DNA from: Starkeya sp. ORNL1
GTDB lineage: Bacteria; Pseudomonadota; Alphaproteobacteria; Rhizobiales; Xanthobacteraceae
Direction: 5' to 3'
Assembly (NCBI RefSeq): GCF_012971745.1
Contig: NZ_CP048834.1
Location: 3,782,001 to 3,846,000 of the forward strand
Length of the DNA: 64,000 bases
The position numbers were made by a program, and so were the translations under genes. Each line of letters opens with the position of its first letter. Position 1 is the stretch's first letter. Shown here in pieces: positions 7,788-17,728 of this stretch. The notes under the pieces were generated by a model. The model was not told the DNA's origin. It did no database searches and saw only the letters and a list, made by a program, of their open reading frames with translations.

Positions 7788-9191
7788 ATGAATCCCTTCG
7801 CCGAGGTCGAGACGAGCGCCGGCGCGCTCGCCAGGATCGCCACTGAAGCGGCGGAAGCAGCCGACGAGCTGCCGACCGGCTATATCGCCGGCAATGCCGG
7901 CGGGCTCCGGGCCCATCCGCTGCGCGCCGCGGTGCTGGGCGAACTGCATGCCCGGCCCTTCGCCCCTGTGGCGACGCCGGCGCGCATCCTCCATGTCGCC
8001 TTCATCGTCGATCGCGAGCAGGCGCTGGCCGACCGCGCCGCCTTCAAGGCGCTGTGCGCGGCGCGCGGCCAGCCTGGGCCGGCCTCGGGAGCCAAGCAGC
8101 ACCGCGTGTCGTTCGGCGGCGCAACGCTGCGCTGGGAGCGCCACGCCGAATTCACCACCTACACCTGGGAGCTGCCGGCCGAGGACATCATCGAAGGCGG
8201 GCTGCCGTTCCATCCGGCCTCGGCGAGCCTCGCCGCGACGCTGGCCGAGGTGCCGCAGCCGGGGCCGCTATTGGTCGCGGTCGACCTGCATCTCGTCACC
8301 GACACCGCCGACGCGCTCCCGCTCGACCGGCTGTTCGACCGGGCGAGCCTGGCGCGCTCCGATGTCGAGGACGGCATGGCGGAGATCGCCACCGACTTCC
8401 AGCCGGACGCCGCGGGCTTCGTGCGCATATTGGTGCGCGATCGCGGCATGACGCCGGAAGCCGCCGGCGCGCTGGTGCAGCGCGTGCTGGAGGTCGAGAC
8501 CTACCGTACCCTCGCTTTGCTCGGCCTGCCGGAAGCGCAGCGCCTGGCGCCGACCGTGGCGCAGATCGAGGGGCGGCTCTCGGCGCTGACCGAGACGATG
8601 AAGAACACCGAAGGGCTCGCCGCCAATCACAAGCTGCTGGAGAACCTCACCGCACTCGCGGCCGAACTGGAGGCCGATGCCGCCGCCTCGCTGTTTCGCT
8701 TCGGCGCCGCTCGCGCCTATGAGGAGATCGTCAATCTACGGCTGAAGACCATCGGCGAGCGGCCGGTGCCGGGTTTCCCGACCTTCGCGCAATTCCTCGC
8801 CCGGCGCATGCAGCCGGCGATGCGCACCTGCCAGGGCATCGAGCAGCGCCAGGCCAATCTCTCGGTGAAGCTGACCAGCGCGGCCAACCTCTTGCGCACC
8901 CGGGTCGATGTCGAGCTGGAGCAGCAGAATCGCGACCTGCTCACCAGCATGAATGCCCGTGCCCGCATGCAGCTGCGCCTGCAGCAGACGGTCGAAGGGC
9001 TCTCGGTGGCGGCCATCACCTATTACGTCGTCAGCCTGTTCAGCCACGTGCTGGAAGGGCTGCACAGCCGGCTGGAGGAAGCCGGCCTGCATATCGACAC
9101 CGGCCTCGCTACCGCGATCGCGGTGCCGGTGGTGGCGTTCTTCATCTGGCTCGGCGTGCGCCGGGTGCGGCGCGGCCACCCCGACGACTGA
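7788..9191 (+). CDS. DUF3422 family membrane-anchored protein
   Basis: 467 aa from the ATG at 7788 (MNPFAEVETSAGALAR). HPLRAAVLGELHARPFAPV near residue 75 is the entry motif of DUF3422. A long helical/coiled region follows (EAQRLAPTVAQIEGRLSALT and on), and the C-terminus carries two membrane helices (about residues 405-425 and 435-458, ending RRVRRGHPDD). The function of the family is not established. The gene is divergent from the hydrolase at 6775-7563 and ends 7 bases from the convergent lipoprotein gene. Confidence 0.8.
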   Translation: MNPFAEVETSAGALARIATEAAEAADELPTGYIAGNAGGLRAHPLRAAVLGELHARPFAPVATPARILHVAFIVDREQALADRAAFKALCAARGQPGPASGAKQHRVSFGGATLRWERHAEFTTYTWELPAEDIIEGGLPFHPASASLAATLAEVPQPGPLLVAVDLHLVTDTADALPLDRLFDRASLARSDVEDGMAEIATDFQPDAAGFVRILVRDRGMTPEAAGALVQRVLEVETYRTLALLGLPEAQRLAPTVAQIEGRLSALTETMKNTEGLAANHKLLENLTALAAELEADAAASLFRFGAARAYEEIVNLRLKTIGERPVPGFPTFAQFLARRMQPAMRTCQGIEQRQANLSVKLTSAANLLRTRVDVELEQQNRDLLTSMNARARMQLRLQQTVEGLSVAAITYYVVSLFSHVLEGLHSRLEEAGLHIDTGLATAIAVPVVAFFIWLGVRRVRRGHPDD

Positions 9192-9198
9192 GCCCGGC

Positions 9199-10074
9199 TT
9201 ACTGCGTCGGCGTCATGAAGCCGCCGGTTGAGGGCGGTTGCGTGCCGATCCACTGGCCGCTGGTATTGTGTGTAGCCGGAGGCGCGGCCGCACGCGGCGC
9301 CGGCTGCTGCGGCGTGCCGTAGATCGGCGCATTGTTCGCCGACTGGGAAGGCCGCGGCGCCGCGGCGGGAGCGGCCTGCGCCGCCGGTGCGGACGCGGGC
9401 GCGGCGGCGACCGGCTTCGGCTTGGCCTGCCTGGGCTTCGGCTTCTCCGCAACTTCGGCGGCCTGCGAATCGAAGCCGACATAGACGACATAGCGTTCCA
9501 GCGTCGCCGCATCCGGCTTCGGGAAGCTCGGCTCCTCGGCCACCATGGAGAAGTCGACCTGCATCACCTCGGCGCCGATCGTCACCGGCACCATGTAGAG
9601 CCTCGTCCAGACCGGCTTCGGCGCCGGACCTTCCTCGACCACGGCAAGGCGGATCGGCACATTGACGAGGCCCGCGGCGCCCTTCGGGCCCATCAGCACC
9701 CGGCCCTGTATGCCGATGCGCATCGTCATCTCGGGACTGGTGAAGCGGCATTCGCGGGAGAAGCGGCCGAGCGTCGCCTGGTAGCGCAGGGCGCCGTCGG
9801 TCTTGTCGGTGATCTGCCAGGCGGCGGCGCCGCCGCGCACCTCGACCTTCGGGCAATTAAGGGAGCTGTCGTCCTGCGGGGCCGACGCCGCCACCGTGGT
9901 GGTCTGCATCGTGGAGCCGAAATTGCCCTGGCCGTCGGCATTGCCGCCGCCGAGCGGTCCGACATCGCTGCCGCCACCGATCCCGCCGCCGCAGCCGGCA
10001 AGCAGCAGGCCAATCATGGTGATGCCAGTGGCCGCAGCCCTGCGCCGCGCGGACGCGCGTTTGGCGTTCGTCAT
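9199..10074 (-). CDS. lipoprotein of unknown function
   Basis: 291 aa. The ATG at 10074 is preceded by GGGGAG and gives a basic n-region (MTNAKRASARRRAAATG) and a lipobox (IGLLLAGC), so it should be processed by Lgt and LspA. A Gly-rich stretch follows, then a ~130-residue folded part (about 75-205, including GRFSRECRFTSPEMTMRIGI and PVWTRLYMVPVTIGAEVM), then an Ala/Pro/Gln-rich tail. Position just downstream of the M16 peptidase pair on the same strand suggests an envelope role. I do not recognise the family. Confidence 0.75.
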   Translation of the reverse strand: MTNAKRASARRRAAATGITMIGLLLAGCGGGIGGGSDVGPLGGGNADGQGNFGSTMQTTTVAASAPQDDSSLNCPKVEVRGGAAAWQITDKTDGALRYQATLGRFSRECRFTSPEMTMRIGIQGRVLMGPKGAAGLVNVPIRLAVVEEGPAPKPVWTRLYMVPVTIGAEVMQVDFSMVAEEPSFPKPDAATLERYVVYVGFDSQAAEVAEKPKPRQAKPKPVAAAPASAPAAQAAPAAAPRPSQSANNAPIYGTPQQPAPRAAAPPATHNTSGQWIGTQPPSTGGFMTPTQ

Positions 10075-10230
10075 ACGCAAACTCCCCGTTCCGCTCCCGC
10101 CACCGACCGAGCCGGCGCTCCCTAGGGGCGGACCTTTCCCCGTTGCTTCGAAAGTCCTTATAACAGCCCGGCGACGCGGGCGGGAGTATGGCGGCCCGCC
10201 GCGCACCAGCACCGCGCCGGTTGCCAACAA

Positions 10231-11604
10231 TCAGTTGGCCGTCGGGCTGATACCGGCCGGACGCCCTACCACGCTGAACAGCAGCGCGGGGTCCTTGGCG
10301 AAGCGGCCGGCGACACGCTTGATGTCGGCCAGCGTCACCGCCGCCACCAGCTTGTTGCGCACGTCGATATAATCAATGCCGAGATCGTCAAGCTGGATCT
10401 GCAGCAGCTGCGACGCGACCTTGGCGGAACTGTCGAAGCGCAGCGCGAAGCTGCCGATCAGGTAGCTCTTGGCGTCCGCCAGCTCTTCCTCACTCGGCCC
10501 GTCGGTCAGGAGCTTCAGATATTCGGCGCGGATCAGCTCGATCGATTCGGCGGCGCGGTCATTCTTGGTCGCGGTGCCCCCGAGCAGCAGCCCGGCATGG
10601 TCCAGCGGCGCCAGCTGGCTATAAACCGAATAGGCCAGGCCACGCTTCTCGCGCACTTCGCGGAACAGGCGCGAGGAGAAGGCGCTGCCGCCGAGCATGT
10701 GGTTCAGCACGAATGCCGGGATGAAGTCCGGGTCGTTGCGCTTGAGGCCGATGCCGCCGAACACGATGGAGGCCTGCGGCACGTTCAGTTCCTTCACCAC
10801 GATGGAGCCGAGCCCCTGCGGCACCACTTCCGGCACCGGGGTCAGCTGCGCCTTGGCCGGCAGCGCGCCAAAGGTGCGGTCGAGCGCAGCGCCAAGCTGC
10901 TCCGGCGTGATGTCGCCGACCACCGCGATCTTGAGGTTGTCCTTCGCGATCACCCGCTTGGCGAACGCCGCGAGATCGGCCCGGGTGATGGCGGGAATGC
11001 TGGCCAGCGTGCCGTCGACCGGGCGCCCGTATGGGTGGTTCGGGAACGCGCGCGCCGACCAGCCGAGGCTGGCAAGGCTCGACGGATCGGTCGAGCGGCG
11101 GCGCAGCACGGCAAGCTGTGACTGGCGGATGCGCTCCACCGCCTCGTCGTCGAAGCGCGGCGAGGTCACGGAAAGGCGCAGCAGTTCAAGAGCCGGATCG
11201 AGGTTCTCCGACAGCGTGCGCAGCGAGCCGTTCAGGGTGTCGCGCGAGGCGTCGAAACGCAGCTCGATGGCTTTTTCGGCCAGCTTGTCCTGGAAGGCAT
11301 GCGAATCGAACTCGCCGGCGCCCTCGTCGAGCAGCGAGGACATCAGGCTGGCGACGCCGGGCGCGTCGGCGGGATCCTGCGCCGAGCCGCCGACAAACGC
11401 GATCTCGATCGCCACCAGCGGCAGCGTGGTGTCATGCACCAGCCAGGCCTCGATGCCGCCCGGACTGACCACGCGCTGGATGCGCGTCGTCTCGGACTGG
11501 GCGGGCGGGACGTTAAGGAGTGCAATGGTCATGAGGATCGGCAGTGCAAAAAAGAGGGCAAGGTAGCGAATGGCATGCGGCAAGCCGGCAGCGGCGCCGC
11601 TCAC
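10231..11604 (-). CDS. M16 family peptidase-like protein, non-catalytic subunit
   Basis: 457 aa with an N-terminal hydrophobic signal/anchor (residues 13-37). It has the pitrilysin fold with the substrate-binding REKRGLAYSVYS motif near residue 315, but the inverzincin motif HxxEH is replaced (VASLMSSLLDEGAGEF), so it should not bind zinc. Its start overlaps the stop of the catalytic M16 gene (ATGA), the standard arrangement of heterodimeric bacterial M16 pairs in which one subunit supplies zinc and the other the R/Y pair. Probably periplasmic. Confidence 0.88.
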   Translation of the reverse strand: MSGAAAGLPHAIRYLALFFALPILMTIALLNVPPAQSETTRIQRVVSPGGIEAWLVHDTTLPLVAIEIAFVGGSAQDPADAPGVASLMSSLLDEGAGEFDSHAFQDKLAEKAIELRFDASRDTLNGSLRTLSENLDPALELLRLSVTSPRFDDEAVERIRQSQLAVLRRRSTDPSSLASLGWSARAFPNHPYGRPVDGTLASIPAITRADLAAFAKRVIAKDNLKIAVVGDITPEQLGAALDRTFGALPAKAQLTPVPEVVPQGLGSIVVKELNVPQASIVFGGIGLKRNDPDFIPAFVLNHMLGGSAFSSRLFREVREKRGLAYSVYSQLAPLDHAGLLLGGTATKNDRAAESIELIRAEYLKLLTDGPSEEELADAKSYLIGSFALRFDSSAKVASQLLQIQLDDLGIDYIDVRNKLVAAVTLADIKRVAGRFAKDPALLFSVVGRPAGISPTAN

Positions 11605-13001
11605 GAGCGCTTCTCCGGCGCCACCGCGGCAGCCGGCATAGCCGGATCGCTCGCCGCGTCCGCGGCCGGCTTGGCGAGATAGCCGGTGACGGCACGGGCC
11701 GGCAGCAGATAGCGGCGCGCCACGTCGCGCACCTCGTCGGCGGTGACCGCCTTCACCTCGTCCGGCCAGTTCTTCACGTCCTGGACGGTGGTGCCGGTGG
11801 TGAGCGCGGCGCCATAGATGCGGGCCAGCGTCGCCTGATTGTCCTGCGCATAGACCGATTCGGCGACCAGGCGGGTCTTGGCGCGCTCCAGCTCGGCGGC
11901 GTCGACGCCATCGGCAGCGATGGTGGCGATCACCGTGTCGAGCCCCTGCTCCAGCGTATCGAGGCTGACGCCGGGACGCGGGCTGGCCGAGAACCCGAAG
12001 CGGGTATCGTCAAGCGCCGTGCTCTGATACCAGGCGCTGGCGCCCGCGGCGAGGCCCTTGTCGACCACCAGGCCGCGATAGAGCCGGCCGGTCGAGCCAC
12101 CGCCGAGGATCTGAGCCAGCACGTCGAGCGCGGCGCTGTCCTTCTTGTTGGTGCGGTAGGGAGGAACGAGATAGGTGCGCGACAGGCTCGGCTGCGCGAC
12201 GCGGGCGTCGGTCAGCGTCACCCGGCGCTGTGCACGCGGCTCCGGCTCGGTCGGCCGCACCCGCGGGCCGGGCTCGGCGGTGCGCTGCACCTTGCCATAG
12301 GTCTCTTCCGCCAGCTTGCGCACCTCACCTTCGGTGACGTCGCCGGCCACCACGAGGATGGCGTTGTTCGGCGTGTAGAAGCGGCGATAGAAGGCCAGCG
12401 CGTCGCCGCGATTGAGGCCCTTTATCTCGTCTTCCCAGCCGATGATCGGGTGGCCGTAGGGGTGGTTGGTGTACATCGCCGCCTGCGCGGCCTCCGAGAG
12501 CTGCGAGCCCGGATCATTGTCGGTGCGCATGCGGCGCTCCTCCAGCACCACGTCGCGCTCGGGCAGCACGACGTCGTCGGTGAGCACGAGGCCGGTCATG
12601 CGGTCGGCCTCGAAGCCCATCACGGTCGCGAGATGCTCCTTGGCGACGCGCTGGAAATAGGCGGTGTAGTCCTGCGAGGTGAAGGCGTTCTCCTGGCCGC
12701 CGAGCTTGGCGACGACCTGCGAGAACTCCCCGGCCGGATGCTTGTCGGTGCCCTTGAACATCAGATGCTCGAGGAAATGGGCAATGCCGGACTTGCCGGG
12801 CTGCTCATCCGCCGAGCCGACGCGATACCAGACCATGTGGGTCACCACCGGCGTGCGGTGATCCGGCACCACCACCACCTGCAGCCCGTTCGCCAGCGTG
12901 AATTCGGAGGCGTCGGCGGCCTGCGCGGGGCGCGGCGGGGCAAGCGTGGCGGCACCGGCGGCGGCGATCAGCATGAGGGCGGGCATAAATTTTCCAGTCA
13001 C
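11601..13001 (-). CDS. M16 family zinc metallopeptidase, catalytic subunit
   Basis: 466 aa if the GTG at 13001 is used, which gives a proper signal peptide (VTGKFMPALMLIAAAGAATL, cleaved after PAQA); an ATG lies at 12986. The HxxEH motif is intact (GIAHFLEHLMFKG, His75, Glu78, His79) and a third ligand is near Glu154 (VVLEERR). The N-terminal domain is complete and the C-terminal partner domain follows. It forms an ATGA-coupled pair with the downstream non-catalytic subunit. In Hyphomicrobiales this pair commonly sits after lspA, as here. Confidence 0.9.
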   Translation of the reverse strand: MTGKFMPALMLIAAAGAATLAPPRPAQAADASEFTLANGLQVVVVPDHRTPVVTHMVWYRVGSADEQPGKSGIAHFLEHLMFKGTDKHPAGEFSQVVAKLGGQENAFTSQDYTAYFQRVAKEHLATVMGFEADRMTGLVLTDDVVLPERDVVLEERRMRTDNDPGSQLSEAAQAAMYTNHPYGHPIIGWEDEIKGLNRGDALAFYRRFYTPNNAILVVAGDVTEGEVRKLAEETYGKVQRTAEPGPRVRPTEPEPRAQRRVTLTDARVAQPSLSRTYLVPPYRTNKKDSAALDVLAQILGGGSTGRLYRGLVVDKGLAAGASAWYQSTALDDTRFGFSASPRPGVSLDTLEQGLDTVIATIAADGVDAAELERAKTRLVAESVYAQDNQATLARIYGAALTTGTTVQDVKNWPDEVKAVTADEVRDVARRYLLPARAVTGYLAKPAADAASDPAMPAAAVAPEKRS

Positions 13002-13172
13002 CAGATTTCCAGTCGCAGCGGGGAAAGGGCGGCGGCGTTGGTCGGCAATGTAGCCACGATGCCGCCATTGCGCGATGGCACCGCGTGCCGGCATCACCGT
13101 CATGTGAGCCGGGCAACGGGCGCAGAGGGCAGGCGAGAGGGCAAACGCCCGCCGATCAGGGGTTCGATCCGT

Positions 13173-13197
13173 TCAGTTCTTCGGCTCAGTTCTTCGG
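13173..13197. repeat. 13-bp tandem duplication at a gene end
   Basis: TCAGTTCTTCGG occurs at 13173-13184 and 13186-13197, separated by one C. It overlaps the stop codon of the gene at 13186-13884 and gives a second, out-of-frame TGA just after it. Probably a small slippage duplication with no coding effect. Confidence 0.7.
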
Positions 13198-13884
13198 AGT
13201 CGTGCGGTCGAACCAGCTCGGCAGCTTCCACCCCTCGTTCTTCTTCTCGACCGTGCCATAGACCGCATTGGGTGCCGGGGTCTGGTAGCCCGGGGGCGGC
13301 TGTGTCAGCGACTCGCGGTCCGGTTCGCCGTTGAAGACGAGGGGCTTTTCGCCGCCGGCGTTGAAGATATTGCCCCAGCCCTTGAATTCCATCTGGCTGG
13401 GCGAGATGTGCTGGTCGCTGTCCTTCAGTCCAAAACCGCTGCCTTGCTGTGAAGCGACGCGCCCGCTGCTCTTGCCGCCCGCGACCTCGCCGGGCTTCAG
13501 GGGCCTCGGGTCGATGCCGTCATAGCGGGAATGCTGCTTGGTCACCTTGGCGTCGGCCGCTGCCTGCTTCTGGCGGGCGACTTCCTCGGCGTCCTTCGGC
13601 CAGGCCGGATTGGCGGCGAGCGAATCGTCCATCGGCGGCGGCAGCACGTCGGCGTTCTGTGGCACCACGAGCGGCGCGCGCTCGCGATAATCGATATCCG
13701 GCGGGGTCGGGGCGACCAGGCCGAAGCCGGTGAGCAGGCTCTCGGTGAGGCTCTTGTTGTCACCGTCGTCCGTTTGCTGCGCCTGTGCCGGGAGGGCGGC
13801 TCCGCCGGCGACAAGGAGGGCAGCGGTGAAAAGCGCCAGGCGATGCGGCCGCGCGAAGCGGCGGCTCAGGGCATGTCTCATCAT
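13186..13884 (-). CDS. secreted protein, DUF3035-like
   Basis: 232 aa from the ATG at 13884, chosen because AGGAG lies 10 bases upstream. Signal peptide MRHALSRRFARPHRLALFTA to LPAQAQ; no lipobox cysteine. The motif PPDIDYRERAPLVVP followed by LPPPMDD resembles the short Pro-rich motif of the DUF3035 lipoproteins found next to lspA in alphaproteobacteria. The rest is polar and probably disordered. It lies between lspA and the M16 pair in one direction, so an envelope-maturation link is plausible but unproven. Confidence 0.65.
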   Translation of the reverse strand: MMRHALSRRFARPHRLALFTAALLVAGGAALPAQAQQTDDGDNKSLTESLLTGFGLVAPTPPDIDYRERAPLVVPQNADVLPPPMDDSLAANPAWPKDAEEVARQKQAAADAKVTKQHSRYDGIDPRPLKPGEVAGGKSSGRVASQQGSGFGLKDSDQHISPSQMEFKGWGNIFNAGGEKPLVFNGEPDRESLTQPPPGYQTPAPNAVYGTVEKKNEGWKLPSWFDRTTPKN

Positions 13885-13915
13885 CACGTCACAGTTCTCC
13901 TGCCGAACGTGCGCA

Positions 13916-14419
13916 TCAGCTTTCACTCGAGGGCGGCGATTTTACGGCGCGGCCCAACATGGAATCATACAGAAGCAGCACCACACCGACAACGATGGCG
14001 ATATCCGCCACATTGAACACATACCAGCGGTAGCCGAAGGCGTGCAGCGACACGAAGTCGAACACCGCGCCATAGAGCGCGCGATCGATGGCGTTGCCGA
14101 GCGCGCCGCCGATCAGGAGGCCGAGCGCCATTGCCTCGATCGGACGCCAGACCTGTGCCAGCCAGATGAAGAAGGCGATGGCGGCGATAAGCTTCAGCCC
14201 GCCGAGGATCCACCAGCCATCGACGCCTTGCGGGAACAGGCCGTAGCTGACCCCGGTGTTCCAGGTCTGCACCAGGTCCATGAACGGGGTGACGCGCACC
14301 AGCCCATCCGCGCCGAAATCGACCGTATGCAGCACGAAGAGCTTGGTGCACTGGTCGATCACCAGCACGCTCGTCGCGATGCTGGTGCCGAAGCCGGTCA
14401 GCGGTCCGATCAGCTTCAC
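13916..14419 (-). CDS. lspA: lipoprotein signal peptidase LspA
   Basis: 167 aa starting at a GTG (14419) with GGAG 11 bases upstream inside the ileS end. Four membrane helices. The conserved catalytic aspartates lie in LGNAIDRALYGAVFDFV and YVFNVADIAIVVG. It cleaves the signal peptide of diacylglyceryl-prolipoproteins at the inner membrane. It follows ileS by 7 bases, the classic ileS-lspA pair. Confidence 0.95.
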   Translation of the reverse strand: MKLIGPLTGFGTSIATSVLVIDQCTKLFVLHTVDFGADGLVRVTPFMDLVQTWNTGVSYGLFPQGVDGWWILGGLKLIAAIAFFIWLAQVWRPIEAMALGLLIGGALGNAIDRALYGAVFDFVSLHAFGYRWYVFNVADIAIVVGVVLLLYDSMLGRAVKSPPSSES

Positions 14420-14426
14420 GCGCGCT

Positions 14427-17400
14427 CTACTCCGCCGCGCCGCGCTTGCCGACGAACTTCGCCGCGGCAAGCTCGCGCAGTGCCTGCGCGTCGCGCGGCG
14501 TCACGTCCGGATAGTCCGGATCAGTGCCGACCAGCGGCGAGATCTTCCAGGAACGGGCGCATTTGCGCCCTTCCGCCCGCGCCGGCACCACGGCGACGCC
14601 GGGCACCTCGTCGAGCCGGAAAGCGTCCGCAGGCCCCTCGTCCGGCATCAGATGCGCGTCGGAGGTGATGCAGACCTCGGCGAGATCGACCGCGCTCACC
14701 GCTGCGAACAAGGCCGGGTCCGAGACATGGATGACCGGGGCAGCCTCCAGGCTGGATCCGATGCGCTTGGCGGCGCGCTCGACCTCCAGCGCGCCGAGCA
14801 CGACGCGGCGCACATTGCGGATCTTGCGCCACTCGTCGGCCAGCGCCTCGTCGCGCCATTTCGCCGGCGTGTCGGGGAAGGTCTCGAGGTGCACCGAACC
14901 GTCTTCCGAGGGGTAGCGGGCGAGCCAGGTCTCTTCTGCGGTGAAGGGCAGGATCGGCGCCAGCCAGATCACGAGGCGGCGGAACACCTCGTCGAGCACG
15001 GTGAGGCAGGCGCGGCGCGTCTGCGAGGAGATCGGATCGCAATACAGCGCGTCCTTGCGGACGTCGAAATAGAAGGCGGAGAGCTCGGCCGTCATGAAGG
15101 CGGTCAGCGCCGCGTTCACCCGCTTGAAATCGAAGGTGGCATAGGCCTCGCGCACCTGCCGGTCGAGCTCGTGCACCCGGTGCAGCACCATGCGCTCCAG
15201 CGCCGGCATCTGCGCATAGGCGATGCGCTCGCTGTCGCGATAATGGTGCAGCGAGCCGAGCAGCCAGCGCAGCGTGTTGCGCAGCTTGCGATAGGTCTCG
15301 ACCGTGGTCTTGAGGATTTCCGGGCCGATGCGAAGGTCATCGGCATAGTCGGAGGCGCAGACCCACAGGCGGAGAATGTCGGCGCCGGAATTCTTGATGA
15401 CTTCCTGCGGCGCCACCACGTTGCCGAGCGACTTCGACATCTTGCGCCCGTCCTCGTCGAGCACGAAGCCGTGGGTCAGCACCACGTCGTAAGGCGGGCG
15501 GCCGCGGGTGCCGCAACTTTCCAGCAGCGAGGAATGGAACCAGCCGCGATGCTGGTCCGAGCCTTCCAGATACATCACCCGGTCCGGCCCGCCAGCGAAG
15601 GCGCGCTCGACCTTGAGATCCTCGCGGACCTCCAGCGTGAAGGCGTGGGTGGAGCCGGAATCGAACCAGACATCGAGGATGTCGTCGACCTTCTTCCACT
15701 CCTCCGCCGAATAGTCATTGCCGAGGAAGCGCTGGGCAGCGCCGTCCTTGTACCAGGCGTCGGCGCCCTCGGTGGCAAAGGCATCGGCAATGCGCTGGTT
15801 CACCTTGTCGTCGCGCAGGATCTCGACCGTGCCGTCGCCCTTGTCCTTGACGAACACGGCGATCGGCACGCCCCAGGCGCGCTGGCGCGAGACCACCCAG
15901 TCCGGGCGGTTCTCGATCATGCCATTGATGCGGTTGCGCCCGGTCTCCGGCACCCAGTCGACGCCGGCAATGCCGCCGAGTGCCCGCGCGCGCAGCGTGT
16001 CGCCGGGCGTGGTCGAGCCATCGGTCGCCGCGATGTCCTTGTCCATCGCGATGAACCATTGCGGCGTGTTGCGGAACACGATCGGCGCCTTGGAACGCCA
16101 TGAGTGCGGGTACTGATGCTTCAGCCGGCCTCGGGCGATGATCTTGTCGGCGGCGACCAGGGCCTTGATGACGACGTCGTTGGCGTCACCGTCCTTGCCC
16201 TTGTCGTCCATCACCCGGTGACCGGCAAACAGCGCGACATGGTCGTAATAGCGCCCGTCCGGGCCGACGGTGTGCGGCACCTCGCCGAGACGCGCGGACA
16301 TATAGAGGTTGAAGTCGTCGGCACCGTGGCCCGGCGCCATGTGGACGAAGCCGGTGCCGGTGTCGTCGGTGACGAAGTCGCCCGCCACCACCGGTACCGG
16401 GAAATCGAAATAGCCGTTGGCACCGTCGACGCCGCGCAACGGATGCGCACAGACGAGATGCGTCGGATCGACATCGGCGCGGCGCTCGAAGGCGGCGACG
16501 CGTGCGGCCTTGAACACGTCGGCCGCCAGCTTGTCGGCGAGGATGAAATGCTCGCCGACCTTGGCCCAATTGTCGTGCGGCGCCTCGGTCACCTCATAGA
16601 CGCCATAGGTGACGTTCGGCGAGAAGGCGATGGCCCGGTTGCCGGGGATGGTCCAGGGCGTGGTCGTCCAGATGACGATCGAAGCGCCCTCATAGGACGG
16701 GAACAGATGGATGTCGTCGGCGGCTTCCGGCGCCTGGAGGCCGGCGGGATCGCCGCCATGGGTCGAATTGCACTCGCGATAGCCGGTGACCGGGAACTTC
16801 ACGAAGATCGTGGTCGAGGTGTGGTCGTGATACTCGACCTCGGCCTCGGCCAGCGCGGTGCGCTCCACCACCGACCACATCACCGGCTTGGAGCCGCGAT
16901 AGAGCAGGCCGTTGGCGGCGAACTTCATGATCTCGCGGGCGATCTGCGCCTCGGCGTCGAAGCTCATCGTCGCGTAAGGATGCGCCCAGTCGCCCTCGAC
17001 GCCGAGCCGCTTGAACTCCTCGCGCTGCACGTCGAGCCAATGCTGGGCGAAGACCCGGCATTCCTGGCGAAACTCGACGACCGGCACCTCGTCCTTGTTG
17101 CGGCCCTTGGCGCGGTACTGCTCCTCGATCTTCCATTCGATCGGCAGGCCGTGGCAGTCCCAGCCGGGGACGTAGTTGGAATCATGGCCGAGCGCGCCTT
17201 GCGAGCGCACCACGACGTCCTTCAGGATCTTGTTGAGCGCATGGCCGATATGGATGTTGCCATTGGCGTAGGGCGGGCCGTCGTGCAGCACGAAGCGGGC
17301 GCGGCCGGCGCCGGCCTTGCGCTGCTGCTGGTAAAGATCGATCCGCGCCCAGCGCGCCAATAGCTCCGGCTCGCGCTGCGGCAGGCCGGCGCGCATCGGG

Positions 17401-17501
17401 AAATCGGTCTGCGGCAGGAACAGGGTCGGGGAATAATCATGCACGACGGGCGGGGTGCCCGCTTCGTCCAGAGTTCCACCGTCGCTGTTTCGGCTCGTCA
17501 T
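14427..17501 (-). CDS. ileS: isoleucine-tRNA ligase
   Basis: 1024 aa. The ATG at 17501 has AAGGAG 8 bases upstream. The class I motifs are present: [19 protein letters not shown] (HIGH) and [10 protein letters not shown] (KMSKS), with the CP1 editing domain between them ([15 protein letters not shown]) and an anticodon-binding C-terminus. It lacks a C-terminal zinc-finger cysteine cluster, ending [10 protein letters not shown]. Cytosolic; charges tRNA-Ile. First gene of the ileS-lspA-envelope block, 227 bases from the ribF end across a repeat pair. Confidence 0.97.
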   Translation of the reverse strand: MTSRNSDGGTLDEAGTPPVVHDYSPTLFLPQTDFPMRAGLPQREPELLARWARIDLYQQQRKAGAGRARFVLHDGPPYANGNIHIGHALNKILKDVVVRSQGALGHDSNYVPGWDCHGLPIEWKIEEQYRAKGRNKDEVPVVEFRQECRVFAQHWLDVQREEFKRLGVEGDWAHPYATMSFDAEAQIAREIMKFAANGLLYRGSKPVMWSVVERTALAEAEVEYHDHTSTTIFVKFPVTGYRECNSTHGGDPAGLQAPEAADDIHLFPSYEGASIVIWTTTPWTIPGNRAIAFSPNVTYGVYEVTEAPHDNWAKVGEHFILADKLAADVFKAARVAAFERRADVDPTHLVCAHPLRGVDGANGYFDFPVPVVAGDFVTDDTGTGFVHMAPGHGADDFNLYMSARLGEVPHTVGPDGRYYDHVALFAGHRVMDDKGKDGDANDVVIKALVAADKIIARGRLKHQYPHSWRSKAPIVFRNTPQWFIAMDKDIAATDGSTTPGDTLRARALGGIAGVDWVPETGRNRINGMIENRPDWVVSRQRAWGVPIAVFVKDKGDGTVEILRDDKVNQRIADAFATEGADAWYKDGAAQRFLGNDYSAEEWKKVDDILDVWFDSGSTHAFTLEVREDLKVERAFAGGPDRVMYLEGSDQHRGWFHSSLLESCGTRGRPPYDVVLTHGFVLDEDGRKMSKSLGNVVAPQEVIKNSGADILRLWVCASDYADDLRIGPEILKTTVETYRKLRNTLRWLLGSLHHYRDSERIAYAQMPALERMVLHRVHELDRQVREAYATFDFKRVNAALTAFMTAELSAFYFDVRKDALYCDPISSQTRRACLTVLDEVFRRLVIWLAPILPFTAEETWLARYPSEDGSVHLETFPDTPAKWRDEALADEWRKIRNVRRVVLGALEVERAAKRIGSSLEAAPVIHVSDPALFAAVSAVDLAEVCITSDAHLMPDEGPADAFRLDEVPGVAVVPARAEGRKCARSWKISPLVGTDPDYPDVTPRDAQALRELAAAKFVGKRGAAE

Positions 17502-17585
17502 TGCGCGCTCCTTCACTTGCCGCGAGGTTTAAGCGCAGCGGAAGAGGGGTGCAAGGGCAGGGTTTTTGCGAGAGGGCACGCTTAG

Positions 17586-17712
17586 GCATCCTTCGAGGCT
17601 CGCTTCGCTCGCACCTCAGGATGACGTGGTTACAAAAGCGACGTCATCCCTAGCAGTTGGCCAACGGCCAACTGCGGGGCGCCCGGCGTCAGCCGGGCCT
17701 CGAAGGATGCTC
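17586..17712. repeat. palindromic repeat pair, family A (copy 1, hybrid)
   Basis: Two facing imperfect hairpins: GCATCCTTCGAGGCTCGC...GCACCTCAGGATGACGT (17586-17627) and ACGTCATCC...GGGCCTCGAAGGATGC (17641-17711). The second contains an extra perfect hairpin, CAGTTGGCC/GGCCAACTG with AAC loop (17654-17674), not seen in the other copies. It lies between the ends of ribF and the start of ileS, both minus strand. Confidence 0.85.
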
Positions 17713-17728
17713 ACGCAGAACGCCCTGC

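Noticed and set aside
10231..11604. M16 gene without HxxEH as a decayed pseudogene
   Set aside because: The frame is intact and the R/Y motif is kept; a zinc-less partner is normal in M16 heterodimers.
13150..13175. tRNA T-loop-like GGGGTTCGATCC
   Set aside because: No matching acceptor, D or anticodon arms upstream; just a chance match near the end of a protein gene.
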